64,000 nt of DNA from Stachybotrys elegans. Lineage: Eukaryota; Ascomycota; Sordariomycetes; Hypocreales; Stachybotryaceae. The stretch is taken from assembly GCA_020746835.1 (NCBI GenBank), contig JAGPNK010000002.1, forward strand, positions 1,674,001 through 1,738,000, written 5' to 3'. The notes below the pieces were generated by a model. The model was given only the letters and a program-made list of their open reading frames with translations, did not search any database and had not been told where the DNA came from. Positions 32,430 to 45,865 of the stretch are shown here, one piece after another (position 1 is the first letter of the stretch; each line of letters opens with the position of its first letter). A program made the translations under genes and the position numbers.

Positions 32430-34754
32430 TCACATCATGCCCAGTCGAGTCATGCGCTTGTTCATCTGCAGAGGACGGGGAGGAGCCAGGCCCATCCCAG
32501 GTCCCATTCCCATCCCGGGGCCGATGCCTTGGCCGGGACGAGGCTTTCCGTACGGCGGCCTGACACCAGCTCTCGGTCCAGCGGGCAGACCGCCGCCGAA
32601 GCCCCTTGGTGGCCGAGGCGGTTCGAGGCGTGGGTTTGGCGGTCGTCCGCCCTGTGAGTATTGATTCGGCTCGCCCATTCCTCCAGGCGATCTCGTAGGT
32701 GGGGGGGCAACCCTCCTGGCCGCATCTCTCTCGCAGTACGCCCGGCCTTCGACCTCGAAGTAGCCGTTAGAGAGGGACTGTCCACAGTCAAGACATCGGA
32801 AGCAGCCAACGTGATACTTGATGGATGCCTCATCCGCGAGGTACTGGCCCTCGATGCCACGCTTGCAGCTCCCGCATAGGCTTCCGTTGAGCTTGTGGTA
32901 GTGTCGGCCGCAGAATGGCTTGTCGTCGAGCACATAGAACTCAGCCGACGTAAAGGGCTCAGAACAGGTTGTGCAGACAAAGCATGCTTTATGGTACTTG
33001 CCCGTCAGTCTGCCATCAGCAGAGGAGATGCTCTTGCCCTTGATGGGAAGACGGCATGATTTACAGTCGCCTCTGGACGATGGCATCCCCGGGTCGCGTG
33101 AGCTTTTTCGTTCCGCACGGGGTGCCAAAGGAGGAGGGAGCATGCTTGGGCTCGGCAGGGAGCCGCTTGCCCCCTCCATACCCTGGCCGGCATCTCGGCG
33201 TAGTTCTGGAAGAGAATCTTTTCTCGAAGGCATAGGCAAGCCTTGGGGTTGTCGGGGACTCGGCAAGGTTTCGCTTCGCTGAGGCTCAAAAGGGCGCGTG
33301 TCGAACCACCGAGTGTCGGGTCGGTCTTGGGGGCTGGCGGGATAAAGCCCCGGTGATCGTGGGGATTGACTGAAGGATCGAGGAGAGTTGGGTGTGCGAA
33401 GACCGTCCTGCATCGGCAAATCATTTGGCGGGAAGAGTATATCTTTGGGCGACGACCCATAGAAGGAGGGTGCGTACGGCGAATCCAACCTTGGCGACGG
33501 CGTATGCAGCGGCCCTCGGTACGCTTGGTCAACCTTGAGGCTAGATCCCATGTGAAAGTCATTCATCGCTCGTGTCATGTCGCCCATGTCTGTCGGCGTG
33601 CGCGGTGGTTGCGAACGGGTTGGGCTGGTCTGTGAGCTTGCATAGCTTGGCTGGTTGCTCTGGGACGAATATCCCGATGACCCGGAGTCGGACGGTGTGT
33701 GGTAGGGGTTTCCGATTCCGAACTCGGCTGCCAAGTCGACAGAGGAATGAGAGGGGTTTTGTTGTTTGTGTGCGAGAAGCCCACTGGTTCTCGGGGGAGG
33801 CGGCCTCGACGTATCAGGGCCCATTGAGGGTCGTTGCATATGGCGAGATGCACTGCTGGCTGGTCTTGGCTGCTCAGACTGGAAGGCCGGAGCCGAAGGT
33901 CTTCTTTCGGGAGCCGCCATGGGAAGCGAAGGTCTGGGGAAGGTCTCAGACCTCGGCGTGCCGTTGTCAAAGTCGCTGTTTGTGCTACGGGGGCCGAACC
34001 CTCCATAGCCATCTTTTCTGGGTGCCCTTGGGGGTGCCATGGAGCCGTTGCCTTGGGAAGAGGGCGTGCCAGATCGATCCATCGGCGCGGGCGACTGTGT
34101 CAGCATACGGTTGCCAGGCGAGCTTGTTCGAGAGCCGTCAAATGGCCCGGGGGCAATGTTGCCAATACGCTGCATGACACTGTCGTTGTTGGGGCGCTTC
34201 TCCATGCCCCGCGACCCGTCGTACATTTCTTGGTCGCCGAACCCCCCGTAGCCCCCGGGTCGTCGTCCTTGAGCAGGCGACGCCATGCTGTCTTCGCCAG
34301 CAATCTGCGGTGCAAAGTAATCACCCATCTGTCCAAGTCCAGACTGGCCAGTGGGTGTCCTTGGAGAGACGGTCTGGGCGCCACTCGAAGGACTTCCAGG
34401 AATCAGTTGGTCGTTTCGCAAAAAGGGTCGGTCTAGACATGTCAGTACTTCACATCATGTCTTGGGATCAGGAATTCGTACTGGCTGCGCCTGTATCAAC
34501 TCGAGGCGGCACATGGCCGTAATCTGGAGAGGACGGCTCATAGCGGCTGAAATCTGGCTCATTTGTCGGCATGGACGGGACGGGAGCTGTGAGAAAAGTC
34601 AGTGTGCCGACAATACTGGTGGTTGGCCTCGACACTTACGAGCATCAGGTTCGCCAGTGCAAATGTGCTCCCCCATCATGGAAATCTCAACCTGCCGCCC
34701 ACATGACGAACATTTGATTGTGGGCAGGAAAGTAGATTCCCTGGGCATGGCCAT
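32430..34754 (-). CDS. PXL1: paxillin-like LIM-domain protein
   Basis: Three exons (34754-34640, 34586-34482, 34432-32430; introns 53 and 49 nt) encode 740 aa. A small CxxC...HxxC zinc-binding-like motif lies near the start (IKCSSCGRQ...GEHIC). A long Pro/Ser/Gly-rich disordered region fills residues about 40-525. Two LIM domains follow at 530-586 (CKSCRLPIKG...CFVCTTC...CGRHY) and 593-643 (CGSCKRGIEG...CFRCLDC...CERD), then a Gly/Pro/Met-rich tail. This order matches fungal Pxl1, which organises the actomyosin ring and polarity with Rho GTPases at sites of growth and septation. The 5' splice joins are all in frame. Confidence 0.82.
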
Positions 34755-37700
34755 GATGGAAGCCAATGGTGCGTCCCAATCCTATGTTGGGACTTGGAGC
34801 TACGTCGGCTGAGAGGCGATCTAGCAGTCGATATTATCGGTACAGATGCATCGGCGAGACGTAGATGTAGATGGTAAACGGGAGAGGCGCACAGAGCGTG
34901 AGTAGGTAGTAGTCAAATCGATAGTTGCGGACGGACACGCTGGATGTCGGTGATATTGGCGTGGTTCGAGAAAGCTCGAGCACAGCGTTGCGCTCAGATA
35001 TCCCACGCCTTGGTTTGTCGTCGAATCCAAAGTTGTTCGTTCCCCTTTCGACGTATGTAGGTATGTGTGTTGTACAGTAGCAGTAATAGTGGCGCTGGAC
35101 CAAGAGGGTTCTTGGAAGAGGAGCTCTAGCGTGGGAGGCGAGAATTAAGAGCAGCCAGGGTAATAATGCAAGACAGGCAGGCAGCCAGGCCAGGGTAGTC
35201 CGTGTTTCCGCAGCAGAACCAGAAGATGGACAGTGATGGGGAAAGGTGGGCTTGAAGTCAATAGTCGAGCGGCTCCCTGTTATGCCTGTCGGTATATTCC
35301 AAGCGCCTTGCTTCTAAAGTTGTCGATGACGGGCACGAGATCACCCAAACAGATGCGCGCGGGAACGATGAAACTGCATGAAGCGGGAATGACGTCCAGC
35401 CTTTGTAAGAGAAGCCTCATGGATGGGGAAGGCCAGAGGCTGTCGCTGGTAGCAGGTGGGCGAGGCGGTCAGGTGAGCAGCGCTCGATGTTGCGCATAGC
35501 GTCTCAAGGCCACCCTCTCGACCTCGAGACAGCCTGGATGGGTTTAGCTGGGTCCATTCATGTAAGGTACAGAGCAGCCTACTCGGTAGGGAGTGGTCTG
35601 TGTGCCACCTCCGAGGCACAAGTTGCACAACGGCAGCCTATCAAGACTGGTCGTCACCGCCGGACCCTGGCCATCATTAACCATCAAACTAACGCACCAC
35701 CGACCCCATTCCATCCCGGCCCCTGTCCTTGGCAACGAGGAGTGGAGAAAGGTCCCAGGGCCCAGGGGCAAGCACCCACCCCGAAGAACCGTGTTCAGGC
35801 GTGTCAAGCTTAGCAGGCTATATCATGTCGGCGGCCAGCCGTGAGAAGAGGGACTGGCGAGGGAGTCTGAGTGCCGTGCCGGGTCCTCAACCAAGGATAA
35901 TGATATGAGGCGGTCGGTCGGGCCATTTGCGGGAGCTTCATCCACCGGGCTGAACTGCCGGCACCTCCCTTCCAGTGTTTTCTGTAGGATTTCCAATGCA
36001 ACCATTGTGACGAACAATAGCGTGTACGCGCAATTTGCCCGGGAGACGGGCGAGTGCGTGAGAGAAGAAGCAGAGAATGGCTTCATGCTGCAACGCCGCT
36101 AGCCTCCAACCTGCTTCTGCCCTTACTCGTGCTCACTGGCTTGGTGCAGTCAGCATAGTTATGGCTTCAAGCCACTTCATCAGCCTGCACAACTGAGGCA
36201 CGCGCCAGCAATCTTACTCAACATCCGCCTCCCACACCTCCCCACCTCCATTCGGAACACGCGCTCGCTCGTGGCTCGTGTCGCTGAGACACTGATTGGC
36301 CTTTCAGGTCCAATAGCTCAATTGAGCACAACGATCGCCAACGCCTATTCGATGCTCGTCATCTGCCAACGCCCACCATGCCAAATTGCTTCTCCTTGAC
36401 ATCACCCAATCCCTCCTCGTTCTGTCTGTTGGCTTGATATTATCAAGTTCACGTATAACCACAGGTCGTCCATCCCCTGGTCGTCTTGCGGCTTTCCAGG
36501 AACTCGTGCGGATGCACTAAGGAGCCGAAGGACTAACCCAGGCATGCCATCTTTCTTTCTCTCTTCGTGTTGGTGCGAGGGCCTGCTTGGCTGCTCATTC
36601 GGCTCCATCTGCTCCCAAGAAATCGTGGATCCGTGTAATTGCCTGAAACTCACCACCACATCTGGATGTTCGCTCTCCATGGGCTTGGATTCATTATTAG
36701 TTGATGACTGTGGAGCTGTCGCACAAGGACTGACCGACTGTCTTGACATAATTAGTATTGCCCACACACATGTGGTAGCAGGTTGTGATGTTTAGGGCAA
36801 GTCGCTTATGAAACCTTTGCGCAGCCGCACCTTGTGAGCACAGGCAAGCGGGCTTGGATTAGCATCGCCCCCAAAGGGGTCCTGTCAGCTCCTCTCGGTT
36901 GATAACAGTCGCCATCGCCGACAAGGCCCCCCCGAGCTGGATTTCCTCATTGAGCGTCCAGCATTGCCAGGTCGATGGCGATCGTCGCTGCGTTGCCTCC
37001 CAGAAGGTGCATGGCTTGCATGGGTTGGTGCAAAGAGGTTATACTGGAGGGACAAGTCTTGCAGGCATGCGCGAGTTGGTGCTCACAGACCATCCCCCCC
37101 CTTGTTTCAGTTACATCGCTCATTCTTCTCCGGTGGTTCTACTACGTAGCACGTTAGAGCATCAAACCCATTGGTGCTGCCCAATATTGGTGGTCGGAGA
37201 CGTGCCTCAATGCGGATGACTGTCGAGTTCTGGTGCTGTGGCAACGTTCGAGGCAACATCACGGCCAACTCGTGCACAACACAGGATGGGCATTTGCGCC
37301 TGTCCCGCCCTGCTGCCATCACAGCGCTGTGGGGAGATCATCCAGTAGCCCGCTAGGATTAAGGCAGCCAGCCCATCAGCGATCAACGATGGCCGTCATT
37401 TGCTGATCTCGGATCCCCCACTCGTCCATCCCTCTCATCGCAATATCAGATACTCCAGACTGGGCCATGTCACTTCTCCGCTAAGTTTACCTCAGGAAAG
37501 CTCGGGTACCGGAGGGATCGACGAACTGGTGGTTGCTCTCCGCGTTGTCTGTTGTGTGCATTGTGTTTCTGGCTGTTTGCCGTGCGGCGGTTGTTCATGC
37601 CGAGCCTCGTGCTATGGTTGGGTCATCAGGATAACTGCGGCTTATTCGCCATGAAACCGGATTTCTGGACCCGTGATATGGGAGCCAGCAACCTGGTCCA

Positions 37701-39403
37701 GGACTTAGACATGCTTAGCATAAGACAGCCTGTAAGACACATGTGGCTTGCCTGGGTCATGCCTTTCTATTGGCATAACGCGACCATGTCTTTCGAATAC
37801 GCGATTGCCCATCAGGCTCCTGCTGAGACCTAGGACGATGTAAAAATGTCTCAGTGTCCTCGCCCCGGACCATCTTAGTGTGTACTGGTGTCGGCTGTAG
37901 CTCAAGGGACTGGATAAATGGCTCAGTCAATCAATCTGAGCTCCCTAGCTGCTTGGCACCAAGCCATGGATGCTATCGATAGTCGCCCAACATGCATCTC
38001 TGCAGATCCGCGCATCGCCATGCGCCATGAGCTCGGCAGTCTTGTCGGTGAGCTGTGACTGAGGCAGCTCGACTTTGGGGGCGGGACGGGCAGGGCCAAT
38101 TACCTTTGCTGGGGATGCGATAACAACACATCCGTACATATGCAGCGAGTGTTGTCCATGCAGTACAGGAAGCATGGTCGGCAAGACGGGCATTCGAATC
38201 CATATAGCAGCAAACATGATGCATGGATATGCGTGTTGATGTATCGGTATGTAGGGAGGCAGTGGTTAGGTATCCACCACAGTGCTTGTATGGGTCCCTG
38301 CCATCTCTTGTCTGCTACCCTGGAGCAGGATTGAACACGGAAGGCACGATGAAGTGGATGATGATTTCAATTCGACGTTTTTCTTCTATCCTACAAGTAA
38401 GTGCTTCTTCCTCTGTGGCTCGCCGTTGTTTTTCTCGGTAAACGTGCCCAATCGGCTCTTGCTGGCCTGGGACTAGCTGGAGGCGATGGATTCACATGCT
38501 GTGCTGATCTTTGGTGTCGTCTTTCAGCGCCTACAGATGCTCCCCTATCGAGGACCTATCATTTCCGATTGGGTTGTCCAAGCAGGAGGCCTCGACCAAT
38601 CCGCAGCGACAACGGGATGCAATGCATCCTGCAGCTGGAACCCACCAGGCACCAGGAACGTTTGTCAACCATCTATCTTCGTATATCCAAGCGAGCACGA
38701 CAAGAGCCCTGGTGTCGTGTGTCTTCCGCTGTATCCGGCGCCAGGACGGCTAAAGACGCACTCTGACTTGGCTCTCATACGCGATTCATCCACAATCACA
38801 AGCTAAGCCCGACAATCGCACACTCAAGACTCCACATGATGCCCTTCACCGCCCGCAGGCTGAGCTCTTCGGGCATCGTTGCACCCCGTCTATCCGCTTG
38901 TGCTGGGGGAACCGGAGGGGGGGGCAGATGCCTTTATCAATGGCCTCCCCTCATCCCAAGGGTTGGATGAACGCTTCTTTCCCCTCCTCACCAACACTCA
39001 ACCTCGACTACCCTCTCCAGCTCTCGATTGCACCTGTGCATCGTACCAACTTAACCCCCCTAACAACCTATTCTCTTCCTGAACCTTGGTGTTCTGCTCA
39101 AAGTACCCCGCATCAACACCCCGCCAAACCCTGAAAATCACCGTCTAGTCGATCGAGATCCCTGGACTCGATCACAAACAGTCGTCAAGACGTTTTCCAA
39201 CCTCCTCAACTCGTATGTCTAAGCAATTCCCAAACCCACCAATGCCCAGCCAACTGACATCGCGTAGGGTGCACCACCCGTTCGCAGGAGCCCGCTGCTC
39301 TGCCGATTCTGGAGGGCAAGCGGACTCGACCGAAACTCAGTAAAGGTCAACCTTCACAAGACAACCCGCCGCAATTTCAATTCCGCTCCGCCAAGCACGC
39401 AAT
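34755..39403. other. long gene-poor divergent region between PXL1 and INO1
   Basis: The two genes are transcribed away from each other, so this 4.6 kb contains both promoters and probably long 5' leaders. No ORF longer than 121 codons shows a domain. A CT-rich stretch lies at 38840-39200, directly upstream of INO1, followed by a likely 5'UTR intron at 39213-39267. A TTCACATGC sequence at about 38491 partially matches the yeast inositol-response core. Confidence 0.45.
39213..39267 (+). other. probable 5'UTR intron of INO1
   Basis: GTATGT at 39213 and a CTGAC branch site followed by a TAG acceptor ending at 39267 define a 55-nt intron in the leader, 137 nt before the ATG. The size and signals match the coding introns nearby. 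Confidence 0.5.
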
Positions 39404-41102
39404 ATGGCGCCTCACGCGGATTACGAATCGGGCTCCTCGAACGGGTCGGGCTACGCACAAGGCAACGGAACCTCTGCCTCTGCCGCGTCCGCCGACGTCT
39501 TCACTGTCAACTCCCCCAACGTCACTTACACGGACACGGAGATCAAGTCCAAGTACACCTACCGCACCACAAAGGTCGAGGTCGACGAATCCGGTAAGTA
39601 TGTGGCCACTCCCAACGAGACTCTCTACGACTTCAAGGTCGACCGCAAGATCCCCAAGGTCGGCATGATGCTCGTCGGCTGGGGTGGAAACAACGGCACC
39701 ACCGTCACGGCCGGCATCATCGCCAACCGACGCGGCCTGGTCTGGGACACCAAGGAGGGACGTCAGGAGGCCAACTACTACGGCTCCGTTGTCATGGGAT
39801 CTACCATGAAGCTAGGCATGGACGCCAAGACGCACCAGGACATCAATATTCCCTTCCACAGTGTCCTGCCCATGGTCCACCCCAACGATCTCGTCATTGG
39901 CGGCTGGGACATCAGCAAGATGGACCTCGCTCAGGCCATGGATCGTGCTCAGGTCCTCGAGCCTACCCTCAAGGCCCAGGTCAAGAAGGAGATGGCCACC
40001 ATGGTCCCCCTGCCATCCATCTACTACCCGGACTTCATCGCCGCCAACCAGGAAGACCGCGCCGATAACCTCATCGAGGGTAGCAAGGCATCCATGGCCC
40101 ACGTGGAGCAACTCCGCAAGGACATCCGTAACTTCAAGCAGAGCAACGGCCTTGACAAGGTCATTGTGCTCTGGACCGCCAACACGGAGCGATATGCCGA
40201 CATCATTGAGGGTGTCAACGACACCGCTGATAACCTCCTCAAGGCCATCGAGCAGGGCCATGAGGAGGTTTCCCCCTCCACCGTCTTCGCCGTTGCTTGT
40301 ATACTGGAGAACGCCCCTTTCATCAACGGCTCTCCCCAGAACACCTTTGTCCCGGGTGCCATCGAGTTCGCCGAGAGACACGGTGCCTACATTGGCGGCG
40401 ACGACTTCAAGTCGGGCCAGACCAAGATGAAGTCGGCCCTTGTTGACTTCCTCATCAACGCCGGTATCAAGTTGACCTCCATTGCCAGCTACAACCACCT
40501 GGGCAACAACGACGGCAAGAACCTAAGCTCCCATAAGCAGTTCCGCTCCAAGGAGATCTCCAAGTCCAATGTTGTTGATGACATGGTCGAGGCCAACCAC
40601 ATCCTGTACAAGAAGGGCGAGCACCCAGACCACTGTGTTGTCATCAAGTACATGCCCGCGGTTGCCGACAACAAGCGCGCCCTTGACGAGTACTACGCTG
40701 AGATTTTCCTCGGAGGACACCAGACCATATCGTGAGTAAACCTAGACCCGAACATTAGTCCCTGGACAAGCACGAAGCTGACATTCATTCAGCCTTTTCA
40801 ACATTTGCGAGGATTCCCTCCTGGCGTCTCCCCTCATCATTGACCTTGTTATTGTTGCCGAGATGATGACCCGCATTCAGTGGAAGTCTGCCTCTACCAA
40901 CGGGGTTGAGGAGACCGAGTACAAGAAGTTCCACAGCGTGCTGAGTGTCCTCAGCTATATGCTCAAGGCTCCCATGACGCCGCCCGGTACTCCGGTCGTC
41001 AACGCTCTTGCCAAGCAGCGCGCTGCTCTGACCAACATCTTCCGCGCCTGCGTTGGCCTTGAGCCCGAGTCGGACATGACCCTCGAGCATAAGCTCTTCT
41101 AA
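39404..41102 (+). CDS. INO1: inositol-3-phosphate synthase
   Basis: Two exons (39404-40731 and 40793-41102; GTGAGT donor, CAG acceptor) encode 545 aa, close to the roughly 533 aa of yeast Ino1. The NAD-binding glycine loop is GWGGNNGTT (residues 92-100). Other family hallmarks are [28 protein letters not shown] and [11 protein letters not shown]. The enzyme converts glucose-6-phosphate to inositol-3-phosphate in the cytosol, the first step of inositol and phosphoinositide synthesis. The N-terminal about 35 residues are Ser/Gly-rich, and the intron lies in the last quarter. Confidence 0.95.
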
Positions 41103-41671
41103 ATGTCATGGCAATGCCTTGGCAATAGTTTCATTCTCTGGGTCATGGACCCCTCAATTAGTGACTTCTCTTTGGGGACTGCCGAGGCCCCGTCCTCTCA
41201 TTGTCGTGATTGCACTCAAGTGGTGGGCAAAGGCGGCTGGAGACCTAATGGATCGAACTGGATAGTCTAACACAATCAATGCCAAATTTGTCCATGTGGG
41301 GAAAATGAAGATGTTCATCTGGTGCCGACTGTTTGTGTTCCCTAATTAACCGAGACTGTGAAGGGCCCTAAAATTGACAATTGACGTCTGTACGCGAAAT
41401 GTTAAGTGGATGTGGGGCGGTGACGCGGAGTGGCTGGTGGTTTGATGCGTCGCGCTCAACGGGTCGCGTCGCGCGTCAAGCTCCCCACAGCACTTTATTG
41501 ACCAAGGCCGCGCACCACCAACTTACCACTCTTCTCTCTATTCTGTCTCCATCATAGCCTGCATTGGATTTTCTCAACAAATTTCTCCTTACATTTCAAA
41601 TTGGGCTCGAATAATATATCCTACACTCGAAGCATTCCGACTTTTATCCTACACACCATCACATCGCCCAG
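41103..41671. other. INO1 3' flank and MRC1 promoter
   Basis: This is 569 nt without a gene. The right half (41510-41670) is CT/CA-rich, as expected for the MRC1 leader. A CG-rich palindrome-like patch (GTCGCGTCGCGCG) lies near 41460. It could be an MCB-like cell-cycle element fitting a replication gene, but this is an inference. Confidence 0.35.
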
Positions 41672-44600
41672 ATGGCGTCGCCACGCGCTTCTTCCCCCAT
41701 CTCAGATGGTGGTTCTCCAGAGCCATTGACGCCTCGAACCAAAATCAGAGCACTTCTCGCCACGGTGCAAAGCAGCGACGAGGAAGACACCACACCCACA
41801 TCCAACAGACTACGAAGGAAAGATCCCAAATCTCCTGTCTCCAAACCACAATTCCGAGCACAACCCAGGCCACAGCCATCCCAATCCAATGAGGGGAGCG
41901 ACTCCGACGTGGAGATCCGACCTCGAGGTCGATTGGCATCTCGCATGCAGGGCGAAACTACCGCAACTCCTCGCATTCAGCAAACCTCCCCCAAGCAACA
42001 GACACCGAATGAGGCAGACAACCAACCTCAGAACCAAGATGAGAACGACGAGGATGAGGACCTCCCAATGGTTCCTCGGCGTCTACACCGAAGGGTGCTA
42101 CGTGAATCCACACCCGAAGCGCGGGAGCAGTCGGCCAGATCCCCAAGCCCTGGACTTTTTGTCTCTTCTCCCGTTCGGCCATCGCCCTCAAAGTCCGCAG
42201 CTTCCGACGACGAACTCCCTGCCCCAAGGTCCGACAAGTTCAAGGCATTGCTTGAACGCAAACGACAAGAACGCTTGGCCCGAGAAGCCGAGGAGAAAGA
42301 AAAGAGAGCCCAGCGCAGAGCCCGGGAGGGAGGTCTGGACTCAGACATGGACCTGGCCTCGGATGAGGACCGTGTTTCCAACATATCCGATGATGAGGGT
42401 GGCTTGCGTCTTACCCAGATGGTGCGCCCCACCAGGAAGGCAAGCAAGAAGGCCATCGAAGATATGAACCGTGAAACTCAAAGAATGGCAAGAAGTATGC
42501 AGCTTGCGCACGAGGCCAAGACGAGGAAGAAAATCTCGAAAGCAAGTCTGTTCGAACGTTTCAACTTCCGAGCCCCTGGCATGGAGCCAGAGCCCAAGAC
42601 GGCCAGCTCCAGCCGGCCAGGCTCCCCTGCTTCCGATGTCGACATGAAGGACTCCGACACGCCGCCAAGCTCACCACCAGTTGACAAGGCCACCGAGGTC
42701 AACAACACCAACGGTGCGTCGGTTGCTCAAGACACGAGGGCGGTAACTGTCGAGCCCGAGCTTGACAACCCCCTGGAGGACTTGGTCAACAAAGTCGACA
42801 AGGGCAAGGGCAAGGAAGTTGCTGTCGAGGAGCAGCCTGCACCCAAAAAGCGTCAGGTACGCGTCAGAGTACCCCTGAAGACGACAGTCCCAGCAGCAGC
42901 TACGTCGGATGACGAGCTGGAGATCACCACGACCGCCAAGGACATGATGAAGGCTGTCTTCGATAGCATTCCACGCACCAAGGTTCAGGAGAGGCAATCT
43001 CTGATCGCACTACGAGCCCTGGCTCACGCTCGGTCACCCACCAAAGAGGGCCGGCAAGACACCGGTATGAACCCCGCTGATTTCCAGGCCTACCTCCAGC
43101 AGAAGGCGCGACAACAGGCGAAGCTGGAACGCGACAGACGGCTGGACGCACTGAAGGCACAGGGTGTCGTTGTGCAGACGGCAGAGGAGCGTGAACGTCA
43201 GATGCAAGAGGTCGAGGATATCGTGGCCAAAGCTAGGGAGGAAGCGATGAAGATCATGCAACAAGAGCGAGCCGAGGCAAAGAAGGATGGGGAGCACGAT
43301 CCTCTCGCCTGGGATGACAGCGATGACGAAGAATACCAGGAAGTGGTGGACGTGTCTGATGTCGAGTTGTCTGGTTCCGAAGAAGAGGACCAGGAGAACG
43401 AGGCAGATGACGAGGACGACACGCCAGGGAATCCCATGTTCGACGACGAAGCTGAGGACTCCGAGTCCGAGTCCATCTCGGGTAACGAACAGCTCAGCCA
43501 GGCCGGAGAAGCGGCAGGCGACATGGAAGAGTTGCCGACACCCAAGCCCAGACGTGCACGCAAGAACGCAGCCATCTTGTCAGATGACGAAGATGAGGTC
43601 GAAGCGACCCCTCGACCCAAATCCCTGGCCACCATGACGCCCGGTGCAAAGAATGATTCTCCTGCTGTGCCCACCTCAGTACTTCGGTCAGCTAAGAAGA
43701 CCTTCATTCCTGGTCTGCCCGTGCAAGGCCCTGCAGGACTCGGCTTGACGCAGATTTTTGCTGGCACCATGGACGACAGCCAGATGGGATCCAACCCAGC
43801 GCCTACGCAGTCAATGATGCCCGACTTTGACAACTTCCCCGACTCCAACTTCTCAGCTACGGCAGATGAGCCCGTACAAACCATGATTTTGGACTCGCAA
43901 CCCGCCGAGACCCAGGGCATTCAGCTCAACCTGTCTCAGTCACAGATGCGCGGGCTCGACAGCCTAATGCGCGAAGAGTCCTACACCCAGCTTTCCGAGA
44001 TGATTGAGCCTTCACAGGATGGTGGGTTCCAGAACCATACTCCTCTGAAGCAGCGTTTCGTGGATGCGCCTGTGTCGACGGTGGAGACTGTCATGATTGA
44101 CCAAGAAGCCGAAATGCAGGATTCGCCGCTTGTCAGGCGGGGAAGGCTTCGACGGAAGAACGAGATGCTTGCAGATCAATCTCAGCTGGTGGTGCCAGGC
44201 ACCGAGACTACTGAGTCGGCATTTGCTATTCTCAAGGCCGGTGCGGACCAGGAGAGGAAAAGGCAGCGAGCCGAGCAGTTCGACCGAAAGAAGAGCAAGG
44301 CTAAAGAGCTGGTTGAAGAGCAGGCCGAGGAGTCTGAGGACGAGTATGCCGGTCTTGGTGGCGCTGATGGCGAGGCAAGCGATGATGAATCTCTGGCTTC
44401 GCTGGAGGAGATTATCGACGACGCAGCTGGTAACGATATCGATGCCGCCAAGCTGGCAGCCTTCTATGCGTGAGTATTCGAATCCTTGAAGACAAACTCG
44501 TTGCTAACTTTGTATAGTGATCGCGAGAGGGCCAATGATGAGAAGGAAGTCGAGAAGTTGTTCAAGGACATCACCACCGGTATGCTTCGACGCAAGCGCG

Positions 44601-45517
44601 GCGCCGATTACGACCTGTCGGATTCCGATGATGGCGGAGAGGCTCGTCGACGAATGAAGCGTCGCCAATTTGAGAAGATGCGCAAGGCATTGTACTCGGA
44701 TGAACGTGTCAAGAAGATGGCAGAGAACCCCGGAAACCAAGCCTTTTTGCGTACCATCGAAGACCGTAACAGCGACGATGAGATGGACTTCCTGGACGTC
44801 ATGGAAGAGCCCGAGGTAGAGGAGTCGCAATCCCAGGAAGAGAGCGGCGCACAACAGCAGACAATTCCTGACAGCCAGCCCGGAAAGCCTCTTGGAACAG
44901 CGCCAGAGAACAGGACCACCAACCCTAGGAGGTCCAATGGTGGCAGAAAGCCATCAAACATTGGCGAAGTGCGCCGAACCTTGTCCAACCTTCTCGACGA
45001 GCCTCACGGGTCCATTATTCCAGCGACCGAGGCGGGCTCCGATAGCGAAGATGAAGGTCGTCCTGGCTCGAGCAGGAGCGACAAGGAGAACCAAGGGCCA
45101 AACGCTTGCCGCAGGCCGGCTGCAGTGGTTGACCGCATCAGCCTGAAGCGTAACTCGTCTTCCAGCCTGTCCAACGGCAACACGCGCATGGCATTCGCAG
45201 CGGCATCAAGTTCCTCGACGTTCAAGGTCCCCGCCCTTCTGCGCCGCGCCACGACGAACTCTCTGATGTCAGGGTCCTCGGTGAGCTCGTCAACCTCGAC
45301 AGCAGGAAAAGGCAGCAACAGTGGGTTCGGAGAAGAAGGCAGAATCAAGAAGACGGCCGGCAAGAGGAGCGGCGTCAATGCATTCGCGCGGGAGAACGAG
45401 CGCCGGGCAAAGATCAACGAGAACGAACGGAGAAGGGAGGAAAGGAAGATCAAGGGTGCGGAGAAGAGGTTGGGAGTCGTTGGAGGGCTGCTTGGGAAGG
45501 GGTCATTTGGAGCTTGA
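41672..45517 (+). CDS. MRC1: replication checkpoint mediator Mrc1 (Claspin homologue)
   Basis: Two exons (41672-44469 and 44518-45517; 48-nt intron with GCTAAC branch) encode 1265 aa. The protein is highly charged and disordered. It carries scattered SQ/TQ sites (LTQIF, SQMGSN, PTQSMM, AETQG, SQSQM, YTQLSE, PSQDGG, ESQSQ), the targets of Mec1/ATR-type kinases. The Mrc1 domain spans the intron: DEYAGLGGADG, LASLEEIIDDAAGNDIDAAKLAAFYADRERANDE and LFKDITTGMLRRKRG. Then comes KALYSDERVKKMAENPGNQAFLRTI. It travels with the replication fork and relays stalled-fork signals to the Rad53/Cds1 kinase. The C-terminus is Ser-rich and basic. Confidence 0.88.
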
Positions 45518-45791
45518 TTATCATGAGGTTTGGGAATAATGGTTTGGCGTACGGCAACGGACGGACTAGGTACAGGATAAGGGCCTTGGGCATGACTGGC
45601 GTTGGTAGCATAACATACATACCTGTACTATTGAAGCAATGCACAAATTACTGAAATGTGTTGTCCTTCCTATCTGAAGTTCAAAGTAAAAAGTGATGCT
45701 AACAGGCACCTCACCTGCTGACATGTGAAAATGTAGTCAGCAGGTCCAGACGCATATATACAGGTTTAATCTCTGGTACTGTCAGGTAAAT

Positions 45792-45865
45792 GGTTCCGTG
45801 GTCTAGCTGGTTATGGCATCTCGTTAACACCGAGAAGGTCCCCGGTTCGAGCCCGGGCGGAATCA
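45792..45865 (+). tRNA. tRNA-Val(AAC)
   Basis: A 74-nt cloverleaf with no intron. The acceptor stem is GGTTCCG/CGGAATC with discriminator A. The anticodon stem is TCTCG/CGAGA around the loop TTAACAC, with anticodon AAC at 45826-45828. The T arm is CCCGG-TTCGAGC-CCGGG. A T-rich run downstream (45895-45990) serves as the polymerase III terminator zone. Confidence 0.93.

Noticed and set aside
38488..38500. Ino2/Ino4-type element before INO1
   Set aside because: It is a partial match only (TTCACATGC), 0.9 kb from the start, and this regulator pair is not established in filamentous ascomycetes.
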